The translations under genes were made by a program, and so were the position numbers. The notes beneath the pieces are model-generated. The model saw only the letters and a program-made list of their open reading frames with translations. It did no database searches and was not told the origin of the DNA. Below are positions 9,124 to 16,979 of a stretch of DNA of 35,464 bases, in pieces (the stretch's first letter is position 1; every line of letters starts with the position of its first letter). Location: contig JBBIJO010000017.1 of NCBI GenBank assembly GCA_037445895.1, positions 1-35,464 of the forward strand, read 5' to 3'. Origin of the DNA: JBBIJO01 sp037445895 (GTDB taxonomy: Bacteria; Bacteroidota; Ignavibacteria; Kapaibacteriales; UBA2268).

Positions 9124-9756
9124 ATCTGCACCCAACCTATAAGTTACATTACATAAATTTGTCTCTCTTTGGTCATTTGTGGCAATAACAACTATCTTTC
9201 CGACGTTACGAAAATCGTTTACTATTTGAACAATCTTGTAAATGCCATTTTCATCCAAGTTTGTAAAAGGTTCATCAAGAAAAAGGATACTGGGGTTGTG
9301 AATCAAACCAACAATAAATTTGAACCGTTGTTTCATCCCCGATGAATATTCCCGAATTAATTTACCTTTTGCCGAAGCTAAATCGAAAAATTCCAAAAGT
9401 TCCAAACAATAATCTTCGGAACATCTAACTCCGCGAAGCAAGGACACCATTTTCAAATGCTCAATAGGATGAAATTCTTCGAATAATGTTAAGTAAGGCG
9501 ATACAAATCCTATGTGATTGATTTTATTGCCTTTTGCTATTTTATTACCGTTTAAAATATGCTCAACACTGCCACGAGATGGCAAAATTAATCCAGCAAG
9601 TATTTTAAGCAGAGTTGTTTTCCCACTGCCGTTGCGCCCAAGTATTCCAAAAACATCTCTGTTCTTAATTTCGAAATCCAAATTCTCGAAAATATAATCG
9701 ACTCCGTTGTATGACTTCGACAAAGATTTAGCAACTATTTTGATTTCGTTATCCAT
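9085..9756 (-). CDS. ABC transporter ATP-binding protein
   Basis: This 223-residue single nucleotide-binding domain has all core motifs: Walker A GILGRNGSGKTTLLK, signature YSSGMKQR, Walker B ILFLDEP followed by FTNLDENG, and a switch region where the usual His reads N (VVIATNDQRE). Its size and the text around the signature resemble CcmA, the heme-exporter ATPase, and other small export ATPases. No permease (ccmB or other) is in the window, so the substrate is unknown. It lies downstream of clpC, but a strong terminator separates them, so it probably has its own promoter near 9757-9800. The last 13 codons overlap the 3' end of the opposite-strand PorE-like gene. Confidence 0.88.
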   Translation of the reverse strand: MDNEIKIVAKSLSKSYNGVDYIFENLDFEIKNRDVFGILGRNGSGKTTLLKILAGLILPSRGSVEHILNGNKIAKGNKINHIGFVSPYLTLFEEFHPIEHLKMVSLLRGVRCSEDYCLELLEFFDLASAKGKLIREYSSGMKQRFKFIVGLIHNPSILFLDEPFTNLDENGIYKIVQIVNDFRNVGKIVVIATNDQRETNLCNVTYRLGADSPTNKPNFDSSI

Positions 9757-9799
9757 AAGAAGACAAAAATATTAAATTAATTTCTACAACAATCAATAA

Positions 9800-9826
9800 A
9801 ATAAAAACCCACGAGCTTTCGTGGGC
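9800..9826 (-). terminator. Intrinsic terminator of clpC
   Basis: A perfect 7-bp stem, CCCACGA (9808-9814) with TCGTGGG (9819-9825), closes a GCTT loop. Read on the minus strand it is followed by TTTTTATTTTATTG, a good T-tract. It sits 29 bases past the clpC stop. Confidence 0.9.
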
Positions 9827-9854
9827 TTATAACGTATCTTAAACTCATTTTAAA

Positions 9855-12422
9855 TTAATGTTCTTTCATATCATTTTCAACCTTATTTTCAACAGCATCG
9901 TCGGCATATAATATTTTATCGAGTTGAAACTCATTGAGCGACGACTCGCTCGAAACAATAGGAATCTCTTTGAATTCGAAGCTTAATTTTTTCTTTTCCT
10001 CGTCGAAATCACCAATGATTTGGGTCCCGGATTTCACACCTCCAACAAGAAGAATTTCGGCAAGTTCATCTTCGACATATTGTTGCAAAGCGCGTTTCAA
10101 AGGTCGAGCTCCGAATTTTTCGTCGAAGCCTTTTTCAACAAGAAAATCTTTCGCCTTTTGCGTAAGTTCAAGTGTTAGACTTTGGTCTTTCAACCGGCGA
10201 CGCACATCTTCCAATTGAATATCAATTATTTGGTATATATGTTCTTTGAAAAGCTTGCGGAAGATTATAAAATCATCAATACGATTAATAAATTCCGGAT
10301 TAAAAAGTCGTTTGATAGCCTCTTCGATTGAAGATTTAATTGATTGATATTCATCTTCATTTGAAGGCTCTACAAATCCTAATTTTGAACCAAATTTTAG
10401 TTCTCGAGTTCCAACATTCGATGTCATTATAATAATAGTGTTCTTAAAATCGACTCGACGCCCAAGCCCATCGGTAAGAATTCCGTCGTCGAATACTTGC
10501 AACAAAATATTAAAAACCTCGGGATGTGCTTTTTCGATTTCATCGAGCAATATAATACTATATGGGCGACGTCGAACTTTTTCCGTTAATTGCCCACCTT
10601 CTTCGTATCCGACATAACCCGGGGGAGCTCCTACAAGGCGCGATACAGAGAACTTCTCCATATATTCACTCATATCGATACGAATTAGAGCATCTTCGCT
10701 ATTGAAAAGAGCTCGCGAGAGTGCCTTGGCAAGTTCTGTTTTCCCAACTCCGGTTGGACCAAGAAACATAAAAGAACCAATAGGACGACGTGGGTCTTTC
10801 AAACCAGCGCGAGCACGACGAATTGCTTTGGAAAGGTGCTCGATTGCCTCGTCTTGCCCAACAACCATTTTCTTGAGTTCATCGGGGAGTCGCATCAATT
10901 TTTCGGTTTCGGTTTCAGCGATTTTATTTACTGGAACTCCTGTCATCATTGCAACAACATCGGAAACATCGTCTTCGGTAACCACATAGTAAGTTTCGCT
11001 CGATTTAATTTCCCATTCAAGTTTGGCTTTTTCCAACTCTGCCTGCATTTTCTTTTCCAAGTCCCTAAGATTCGCAGCTTCTTCAAAATTCTGACTTTTT
11101 ACCACCATATTTTTTTTACGGCGTATATCCTCGATTTTCTCCTCGATATCGAGCACCCGCTTAGGAACTCGGATATTCGAAAGATGGACACGCGCCCCGG
11201 TTTCATCCATAACATCAATTGCTTTATCGGGAAAGTACCGGTCGGTAATATATCTATCGGATAACCGAACGCAAGCATCGAGAGATTCTTTTGTAAATTT
11301 TACATTATGATGCTCCTCGTAACGGTCCTTAATCTTTTCGAGTATCTCGCGGGTCTCAGCCGTTGTTGGTGGGTCGATAAGTACTTTTTGAAATCTTCGT
11401 TCAAGCGCCCCATCTTTTTCAATGTACTGGCGATATTCATCCAAAGTTGTAGCACCAATACATTGAATTTCGCCACGGGATAACGCCGGCTTGAAAATAT
11501 TAGAAGCATCCAAAGAACCTGATGCACCGCCAGCACCAACAATTGTATGTAATTCATCAATAAAAAGGATAACATCTTTGGCGCGTTCCAATTCATTCAT
11601 AACTGCTTTCATCCGTTCTTCGAACTGACCGCGATATTTTGTTCCAGCGACAAGGGATGCTAAATCCAAACTTACTATGCGCTTATCGAACAGTGTTCGT
11701 GGGACTTTTCGTTGAACGATTCTCAAAGCTAAACCTTCGACAATAGCAGTTTTGCCTACGCCAGGTTCTCCAATTAATACTGGGTTGTTTTTCTTCCGTC
11801 GAGCAAGGATTTGCGAGACACGCTCGATTTCCTTTTCCCGACCAATAACAGGATCGAGCCTATCTTCGATAGCAAGCTTTGTTAAATCGCGCCCGAAATT
11901 ATCAAGAACTGGTGTTTTGACACGTTCTTTTACCGAAATGCGTGGTGGCAATGGAGTACCAATTATTTTATCAACCTTGCCTGGTTTACCGCTGATTATA
12001 TTATCTAACTCATTTTTGACTCTCTCGTAATCGACGCCAAATTCATTCAAAATTTGGCTTGCAATAAAACCATCTTCGCGAAGTAAAGCAAGTAACAAAT
12101 GCTCGGTACCAACAATATCGGATTTATAAAACTTTGCTTCGAGTTGGGTCACTCTCAGCGCCTTTTCTGCTTGTTTTGTTAAAGCAAGAGTTGAACTTGT
12201 TGGACTCGAAGTTTTATTTAGAAGAGATTCCTCAATTCTTTCTTTAAGCTTAGTTAAATCAATCCCTATATTTGCCAAAATCTTGATAGCAATACCTTCG
12301 CCCTCGCGAAGAATGCCAAGAAGAAGATGTTCAGTCCCAATGTAATCGTTCCCAAGCCGAATTGCCTCATCCCGACTAAATTTTAACACATCATGAACTC
12401 TATTAGAAAATTGTCCTTCCAT
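9855..12422 (-). CDS. clpC: ATP-dependent Clp protease ATP-binding subunit ClpC
   Basis: ClpC is an AAA+ unfoldase that feeds proteins to the ClpP peptidase in the cytosol. The 855-residue product has the full layout. Two Clp-N repeats are at about 1-145. AAA domain 1 has Walker A GEPGVGKTAIVEG and Walker B ILFIDELHTIVG. A central UVR-type coiled coil (QNFEEAANLRDLEKKM) identifies it as ClpC rather than ClpA or ClpB. AAA domain 2 has GPTGVGKTELAKAL and the C-terminal D2-small domain. The ClpP-binding tripeptide would lie in the loop before FGSKLGF. The start MEGQFSNRVHDVLKFSRDEA is typical. None of the Firmicutes partners (ctsR, mcsA, mcsB) is present nearby. It is preceded by coaX (66 bases) and followed by a strong terminator. 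Confidence 0.97.
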   Translation of the reverse strand: MEGQFSNRVHDVLKFSRDEAIRLGNDYIGTEHLLLGILREGEGIAIKILANIGIDLTKLKERIEESLLNKTSSPTSSTLALTKQAEKALRVTQLEAKFYKSDIVGTEHLLLALLREDGFIASQILNEFGVDYERVKNELDNIISGKPGKVDKIIGTPLPPRISVKERVKTPVLDNFGRDLTKLAIEDRLDPVIGREKEIERVSQILARRKKNNPVLIGEPGVGKTAIVEGLALRIVQRKVPRTLFDKRIVSLDLASLVAGTKYRGQFEERMKAVMNELERAKDVILFIDELHTIVGAGGASGSLDASNIFKPALSRGEIQCIGATTLDEYRQYIEKDGALERRFQKVLIDPPTTAETREILEKIKDRYEEHHNVKFTKESLDACVRLSDRYITDRYFPDKAIDVMDETGARVHLSNIRVPKRVLDIEEKIEDIRRKKNMVVKSQNFEEAANLRDLEKKMQAELEKAKLEWEIKSSETYYVVTEDDVSDVVAMMTGVPVNKIAETETEKLMRLPDELKKMVVGQDEAIEHLSKAIRRARAGLKDPRRPIGSFMFLGPTGVGKTELAKALSRALFNSEDALIRIDMSEYMEKFSVSRLVGAPPGYVGYEEGGQLTEKVRRRPYSIILLDEIEKAHPEVFNILLQVFDDGILTDGLGRRVDFKNTIIIMTSNVGTRELKFGSKLGFVEPSNEDEYQSIKSSIEEAIKRLFNPEFINRIDDFIIFRKLFKEHIYQIIDIQLEDVRRRLKDQSLTLELTQKAKDFLVEKGFDEKFGARPLKRALQQYVEDELAEILLVGGVKSGTQIIGDFDEEKKKLSFEFKEIPIVSSESSLNEFQLDKILYADDAVENKVENDMKEH

Positions 12423-12487
12423 TTCCTTGATTTAATAACTGTTCATTTAAATTGACGAAGATATATGTTATTTATTTATTATAAATT

Positions 12488-13276
12488 TCAAAGCCCTAAT
12501 AAATATTGGCGTTCGGACTTTGCCAAAGCCAAAAGACCTTGGAGAACCAAATTCTTCCGATGCAATTTATTCGGGTAATTCCATTCATTTATCATCGTTT
12601 TGAAGAACTTGTAACCTCCACCGGTGAAGATAATCGGAACTTGAGTTTGACTAAAATGTTCATTACTAATCCGTTCGACAATCAATCGGATCCCCCCCCA
12701 TATAGAATTTATGATTCCTGCGGAAATTGCTTCTTCGGTATTTCGGCCCAATATGCCGCTCCCTTTTTGCAAATGCAGATTTTTTAACCTACTTGTCCGA
12801 TTCGATAAAGCATAAAGTTGTGTTTCGGCTCCTGCGAAAATTACCCCACCAAGGCATTCTCTCGATGTATCCACGCAATTAATGGTTACAGCAGTCCCAA
12901 AATCAACCGTAATTAAAGGAGGATTAATCTCTTCCATTCCACCAACTAATCCCAACAGTCTATCTATTCCAATGCCCTTAATATGCTCGAACCTAATTTT
13001 TTTCTGCTTCTTTATTAAATCGTAAGCATTAAATAGGTAAACTCCATCTTGTTCTTTCAAAAAAGCAACCACTTCATTGGCTCTATCGTCGTTTACTGAT
13101 GAGAAAATAACTCGCAATGGCTGCATTTCTATTTTTTCAAAAAACTTAACAAAATTCGAAAACCACACTTTCGAGTAGGAATATACCCTGAATTTGTTCT
13201 CGAAAAGAAATTTTATTCGGCTGTTTCCAATGTCTATTGCAAGAAGACCATGCAAAAAATCATCATAAAATCGCAT
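12488..13276 (-). CDS. coaX: Type III pantothenate kinase CoaX
   Basis: CoaX phosphorylates pantothenate in the first step of coenzyme A synthesis. The ASKHA-fold motifs are present: the phosphate-1 loop LLAIDIGNSRIKF, the family motif GIGIDRLLGLVGG, and the phosphate-2 region ITVDFGTAVTINCVD with its catalytic Asp, followed by GGVIFAGAETQLYAL. I prefer the ATG at 13276 (262 residues) because family members begin close to the first motif. Starts at 13294 and 13303 remain possible and would lengthen the overlap with birA. With the 13276 start the overlap with the birA stop is 14 bases, so the two are probably translationally coupled, as is common for birA-coaX pairs. Confidence 0.93.
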   Translation of the reverse strand: MRFYDDFLHGLLAIDIGNSRIKFLFENKFRVYSYSKVWFSNFVKFFEKIEMQPLRVIFSSVNDDRANEVVAFLKEQDGVYLFNAYDLIKKQKKIRFEHIKGIGIDRLLGLVGGMEEINPPLITVDFGTAVTINCVDTSRECLGGVIFAGAETQLYALSNRTSRLKNLHLQKGSGILGRNTEEAISAGIINSIWGGIRLIVERISNEHFSQTQVPIIFTGGGYKFFKTMINEWNYPNKLHRKNLVLQGLLALAKSERQYLLGL

Positions 13277-14006
13277 AACGAATTGAATCTCCATTGTCCA
13301 CAAAAATTTTTACCCCTGTTGCTCGATTCACAACAATGAGCCGCCCGATGTTGTCGAATCCATTAACTTCCCAAATCCCTTCTTTTCCAATAACTTCTAT
13401 TGCCGTATGTAAAATATTTAACTCACTTTTCCAGAACTCGAAAACCTTATCTTTCGGCAATCTCAGTAATTCGAATAAATTCTTTTGCAATTGTTCAACA
13501 ACATAATCCACGTTAGCAATTACCCCAATATTTTTTAGTGAAGACGCTGTACTTCGTAATTCACCATCAAATTCCGATTGGTTCACATTAATTCCTATAC
13601 CGATAACGCTTGCTTCGCATAAATCACCAAAAAAGATATGTTCAACCAGAACACCCGAAATTTTTCTAAAAATACCGTCCAAACACTTTACATAGATATC
13701 GTTCGGATACTTCAAACGAAATATCACATCTTTCGCAATATATTCAAGAGTTGCTTTAACCGCTAAACAGCCCAATCCTTGTAAATACGCAACCTCGTCG
13801 ATTGGTTTTAGTGGTAGATGTTTCAACCCAAGTGAAAAATAAACGTTCTCTCCGTAGGCTCCTTCCCATACGTTCTTGTTTCTCCCCCTCCCAAAAGTTT
13901 GGAAATCGGCTGTAACTACGATAGGAGTGTGTTCTCCAACGAGTTCTTTCGCATAGTCATTTGTCGACGATACAACCTTGAAATGGAGTCGTTTGGGAAA
14001 AGTCAC
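13263..14006 (-). CDS. birA: Biotin-[acetyl-CoA-carboxylase] ligase BirA (no DNA-binding domain)
   Basis: BirA activates biotin as biotinyl-AMP and attaches it to the biotin carrier protein of acetyl-CoA carboxylase. The 247-residue product has VVSSTNDYAKELV near the N-terminus, the biotin/ATP loop FGRGRNKNVWEG, LKYPNDIYVK (family KWPNDV), KISGVLVEH and IGIGINVNQ. It starts straight at the catalytic domain and lacks the N-terminal winged helix of E. coli BirA, so it should not act as a repressor. The start is a GTG at 14004-14006 that overlaps the TGA of the upstream lipoprotein gene (GTGA). No good ATG is near. It is coupled to coaX downstream. Confidence 0.94.
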   Translation of the reverse strand: MTFPKRLHFKVVSSTNDYAKELVGEHTPIVVTADFQTFGRGRNKNVWEGAYGENVYFSLGLKHLPLKPIDEVAYLQGLGCLAVKATLEYIAKDVIFRLKYPNDIYVKCLDGIFRKISGVLVEHIFFGDLCEASVIGIGINVNQSEFDGELRSTASSLKNIGVIANVDYVVEQLQKNLFELLRLPKDKVFEFWKSELNILHTAIEVIGKEGIWEVNGFDNIGRLIVVNRATGVKIFVDNGDSIRYAIL

Positions 14007-14641
14007 TCGTTTTTCTCCTGTGAAACAACAGATTGAACATCCATAATAATTTTATCGACAACCAACGACAAGGCTTTCGAAAATGCAGGAGGTATGGATT
14101 CGGCAAACTCGTTTTCTCGTTCAACTTTCTGTGTGTATAGCCGCGAAAGGACAATATTGGTTTTTGAACTTATTGATAATCTTCGAGTCAGCGATATATG
14201 CAAGCTTACTTGAACATAATTACCTTTTGTCTCTTCGTTGTCTGAATATGCTGAAAAATCGATTATTTGGCAATCGAAGAAATAATCGGGGAGTAGCATA
14301 GAACTTGAATTGACAATTGGCTTCGAAAACCCATTCGATAAATTAAAACGCGTAAAAATGAAATCTGAAATCATTTCCAAATAATCGCTCGACCAGCGAA
14401 AGTAATAATATTTTTGGACATTCCCATCCCCCCATTTTGTTAGGATGGAATTTGTTTCGAGCTCGGCTGGAACCGAAAAATCTCTGAATGCAATCAATAC
14501 GTCCAACGAGGCAATGTTTCGAAAGGAAAATGGCATCTGCTGCAAGGTATAATATTTTATTTTCGGATACTCCGACTTAAAATTAATACAACCTTGCAAA
14601 ATCAAGACAAAAGTAATTGCCATAGTAAAAAATTTTCTCAT
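14003..14641 (-). CDS. PqiC-like ABC-transport auxiliary lipoprotein
   Basis: The start at ATG 14641 gives a lipoprotein signal (FVLILQGC, lipidated Cys18); a TTG at 14659 is less likely. The mature protein resembles the PqiC/YmbA auxiliary lipoprotein family: an early YYTLQQM segment, strands like LDVLIAFRDFSVPAEL, a Y.RWSSDYLEMISDFI helix matching the family's RWA-type region, then FFDCQIIDFSAYSD with long beta strands after it. Such lipoproteins sit in the outer membrane and help MCE-type lipid transporters bridge the periplasm. No MCE protein, permease or ATPase for it is next door. The gene overlaps birA by the GTGA junction. The family call is moderately sure and the role inferred. Confidence 0.6.
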   Translation of the reverse strand: MRKFFTMAITFVLILQGCINFKSEYPKIKYYTLQQMPFSFRNIASLDVLIAFRDFSVPAELETNSILTKWGDGNVQKYYYFRWSSDYLEMISDFIFTRFNLSNGFSKPIVNSSSMLLPDYFFDCQIIDFSAYSDNEETKGNYVQVSLHISLTRRLSISSKTNIVLSRLYTQKVERENEFAESIPPAFSKALSLVVDKIIMDVQSVVSQEKNE

Positions 14642-14737
14642 TCTTCCATTCGAAAACAATTATAACACTACAAATTTACTGATTATGTTCGAAAATTACT
14701 TAATTTTCTTTTTGTTGAATATTGCAAAATTTTAAAT

Positions 14738-15475
14738 TTGATTTACTTTTTTTCAGATGTTCATCTTGGGCTCTTCGAACGAAACAAAGAAATAGAGCGA
14801 GAAAATTTGCTTGTTAAGTTTCTCGAAGCAATATCGGAAGATTGCCAAAAGCTATTTATTGTTGGAGATTTATTTGATTTCTGGTTCGACTTCAAAACAG
14901 TTATACCACGGAACTTTTTCAGAACAATATCTAGCTTGTATAAATTGAAAACCAAGGGAATTGAAATCTTTTATTTTATGGGTAATCACGATTTCGGGCA
15001 TTATAATTTTTTCGAAACAGAGCTTGGTATTCCAGTTATACCTAATGATTTGGAAATTGTTCTTTCGGGTAAAAAATTTTTTATTTCTCATGGTGACGGA
15101 AAAATTCCGAACGACTACGGCTACTTTTTTCTAAAAAAAATTTTACGGAATCGAATTGCACAAAAACTTTACCGATTTATTCATCCTGATATTGGAATTT
15201 GGCTTGCTTCCCACTCGTCGAAGAAAAGCCGTTACTACTCTCAACATCGTAACCCTATTGATGTCGACCCGTTATTCGAATTTGCAAAAACGAAAATCGA
15301 AGAAGGCTTCGATTTTGTTGTAATGGGACACTCGCACCATGTTAGTTACATCAACCATCAGCATGGCATATATGTAAATTTAGGCGACTGGTTCGCCGAA
15401 CCTATGTTCGCTCGCTTCAATGGCGATTCAATTGCTTTAATGAAAGTCAAAGAATATACGAATATTGTTGGATAG
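14738..15475 (+). CDS. lpxH: UDP-2,3-diacylglucosamine diphosphatase-like metallophosphoesterase (LpxH type)
   Basis: This 245-residue metallophosphoesterase has all metal-site motifs of the LpxH group: FSDVHLG, GDLFDFWFD, MGNHD, SHGD and MGHSHH. LpxH hydrolyses UDP-2,3-diacylglucosamine to lipid X at the inner membrane in lipid A synthesis. The FDFWFD after GDLxD and the C-terminal NLGDWF are typical of the LpxH-like branch. The start is a TTG at 14738, directly ahead of IYFFSDVHLG, since no ATG lies in frame upstream within range and the Asp/His of DVH is essential. No Shine-Dalgarno is visible. A nitroreductase follows 16 bases after the stop. Confidence 0.88.
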   Translation: MIYFFSDVHLGLFERNKEIERENLLVKFLEAISEDCQKLFIVGDLFDFWFDFKTVIPRNFFRTISSLYKLKTKGIEIFYFMGNHDFGHYNFFETELGIPVIPNDLEIVLSGKKFFISHGDGKIPNDYGYFFLKKILRNRIAQKLYRFIHPDIGIWLASHSSKKSRYYSQHRNPIDVDPLFEFAKTKIEEGFDFVVMGHSHHVSYINHQHGIYVNLGDWFAEPMFARFNGDSIALMKVKEYTNIVG

Positions 15476-15491
15476 AAAAAGGAATCTAACA

Positions 15492-16007
15492 ATGGATGCA
15501 TTAGAAGCAATTTTTCAAAGAAAAAGTGTGCGCCACTTTACAGGCGAAAAAATTTCGAAGGAGCAAACTGATTTGCTTTTGAGAGCTGCAATGTCTGCCC
15601 CATCTGCAGTCAATATGCAACCTTGGGAGTTTATAGTAGCAACGGACAACGAAATCTTGGTAACTTTAGCCGATAATCTACCTTATGCAAAAATGCTCGA
15701 GAAGGCAAGCATCGTAATAATTGTTTGTGCCATTCCAGCACTTGCCCATCGCCAACTAAAAGACTATGCTATTATCGATTGTTCGTGTGCAAGCCAAAAT
15801 ATATTGCTTGCTGCCGAAGCAATGGGGCTTGGGGCGGTGTGGACTGCTGTATATCCAAATATCGACAGAATCGATTTTGTTCGCAAAACGCTCCACATAC
15901 CCAAAGATGTAATTCCTTTGAACGTCATTGCAATTGGATACCCAACGGGCGAGGATTTGCCGAAGGACAAATATCGTCCTGAAAAAATTCATTATGAGCG
16001 TTGGTAG
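15492..16007 (+). CDS. Nitroreductase family protein
   Basis: This FMN-dependent oxidoreductase of the nitroreductase fold has 171 residues from the ATG at 15492, which has AAGGAA eight bases ahead. An upstream TTG in frame at 15465 lacks this and overlaps the previous gene. Motifs: FQRKSVRHFTGEKIS at the N-terminus (FMN phosphate contact), SAPSAVNMQPWEFIVA, and GLGAVWTAVYPN toward the C-terminus, followed by IAIGYPTGEDLPKDKYRPE. Members of this group reduce nitro compounds, quinones or flavins with NAD(P)H. The natural substrate cannot be told from sequence. It is probably transcribed with the lpxH-like gene. Confidence 0.9.
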   Translation: MDALEAIFQRKSVRHFTGEKISKEQTDLLLRAAMSAPSAVNMQPWEFIVATDNEILVTLADNLPYAKMLEKASIVIIVCAIPALAHRQLKDYAIIDCSCASQNILLAAEAMGLGAVWTAVYPNIDRIDFVRKTLHIPKDVIPLNVIAIGYPTGEDLPKDKYRPEKIHYERW

Positions 16008-16153
16008 TAAGTTATGCGAAAGCAATTAGTCTTTCGGTGCGTAAGCTGTGATTGTCCGATTCGCAACCGAATAAATAAAGTACAAAGGTGGGAAGAGGCT
16101 ATATGCTTCCACAACTTATACTTCTATGTCATTGTCTAATATGACTTTTTAAG
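16008..16153. other. Convergent intergenic region with two weak hairpins
   Basis: This region separates the convergent nitroreductase and membrane-protein genes. It holds a small perfect hairpin, ATTCG-CAAC-CGAAT at 16059-16072, and a longer one at 16088-16112 (7 pairs with a bulged G). Neither is followed by a clear T-tract on either strand, so a bidirectional terminator is possible but not proven. No coding potential was noticed. Confidence 0.3.
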
Positions 16154-16966
16154 TTATTGATTCGGTAACTTGGTATAGTCAATTTCTGAACCTAATACAC
16201 TGTGGGGTATCAAGTAAACAGCAATCATCACAATACTTGCAATTAACGCCCACTTTGTGTTTGCAGGATTTTTCTTTAACATCACTACTGCAATAACCCA
16301 GAATATTACAGCAATAAGCGTTTTATTATCTGTTAAATCATGTCCGAATGGCCATCCAGTCCATAACGCTCCAAAAGCATAATATTGAATTATAGGTCCA
16401 AAAATTACTCCCCCAATAAACAATAGCGTTAATGTCCACAAAGATAAGACATAAACATTGTTGCGTTTAAAAATTACCTCGAAGAAAGTTCGAGCCGAGA
16501 ACACCATCGCCGAAAACATAAATATGATATGTGGAATCATAAAATAGAAGGGGACATCGCCTTTGAAACGAATAACTACAGGTTCTTCGTTCAAAACATA
16601 TCTTTGGTTATTTTTATCTTGCAATACGACACGATACATAACTTTTCCTGCTGGTGGTTGCTGTGGTATCGAAGCAACAAGAGCATCATTGTCACGTTCC
16701 AACGGTTTAATTGTCCAATTATCGTGGCTTTTATATCGGCGAAATACAAAATAGCCTTTAATTTCTGGGTCTTGTGTTCTGATTTCGATTTTAGCATCGC
16801 TATTCTCTCCCCACGAACGCAAAAGGGAATATTTTATCTTTTCGCCGTTTATTTCGATAGAACCATCTTTGGGATGGGTTGGACCTGTTAATCGTTGATA
16901 AATTGCAAGTCCCGCCATCAAGACAAATGCAAAAACCCAAAGAAAAACAGTTTGAAACTTTTTCAT
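16154..16966 (-). CDS. Membrane protein with extracytoplasmic beta domain, unknown function
   Basis: The product has 270 residues, with GAGGT a few bases ahead of the ATG. An N-terminal TM helix (about 5-23) is followed by an extracytoplasmic beta-rich domain (about 24-135; KDGSIEINGEKIKYSLLRS and PAGKVMYRVVLQDKNN, for example). Four hydrophobic helices occupy about 138-260 (FMIPHIIFMFSAMVFSA; LSLWTLTLLFIGGVIFGP; TLIAVIFWVIAVVML; WALIASIVMIAVYLIP). There are conserved-looking His residues at membrane edges (IPHIIFM, PFGHDL, IPHSVLGSEIDY), which could bind heme or metal, but this is only a thought. I do not recognise the family. It is 13 bases downstream of the S41 protease gene and likely the last gene of that operon. 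Confidence 0.6.
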   Translation of the reverse strand: MKKFQTVFLWVFAFVLMAGLAIYQRLTGPTHPKDGSIEINGEKIKYSLLRSWGENSDAKIEIRTQDPEIKGYFVFRRYKSHDNWTIKPLERDNDALVASIPQQPPAGKVMYRVVLQDKNNQRYVLNEEPVVIRFKGDVPFYFMIPHIIFMFSAMVFSARTFFEVIFKRNNVYVLSLWTLTLLFIGGVIFGPIIQYYAFGALWTGWPFGHDLTDNKTLIAVIFWVIAVVMLKKNPANTKWALIASIVMIAVYLIPHSVLGSEIDYTKLPNQ

Positions 16967-16979
16967 ATATTACCTCAAA

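Noticed and set aside
10836..11264. A 142-residue plus-strand frame opposite clpC
   Set aside because: It lies wholly within clpC, which is well supported by motifs; the frame has no ribosome-binding sequence or recognisable domain.
14711..14740. A TTTG-N18-TAAATTTG match to the Bacteroidota promoter pattern
   Set aside because: The -7 box overlaps the only plausible start of the lpxH-like gene, so transcription from it would begin inside the essential DVHLG region; such matches are common in AT-rich DNA.
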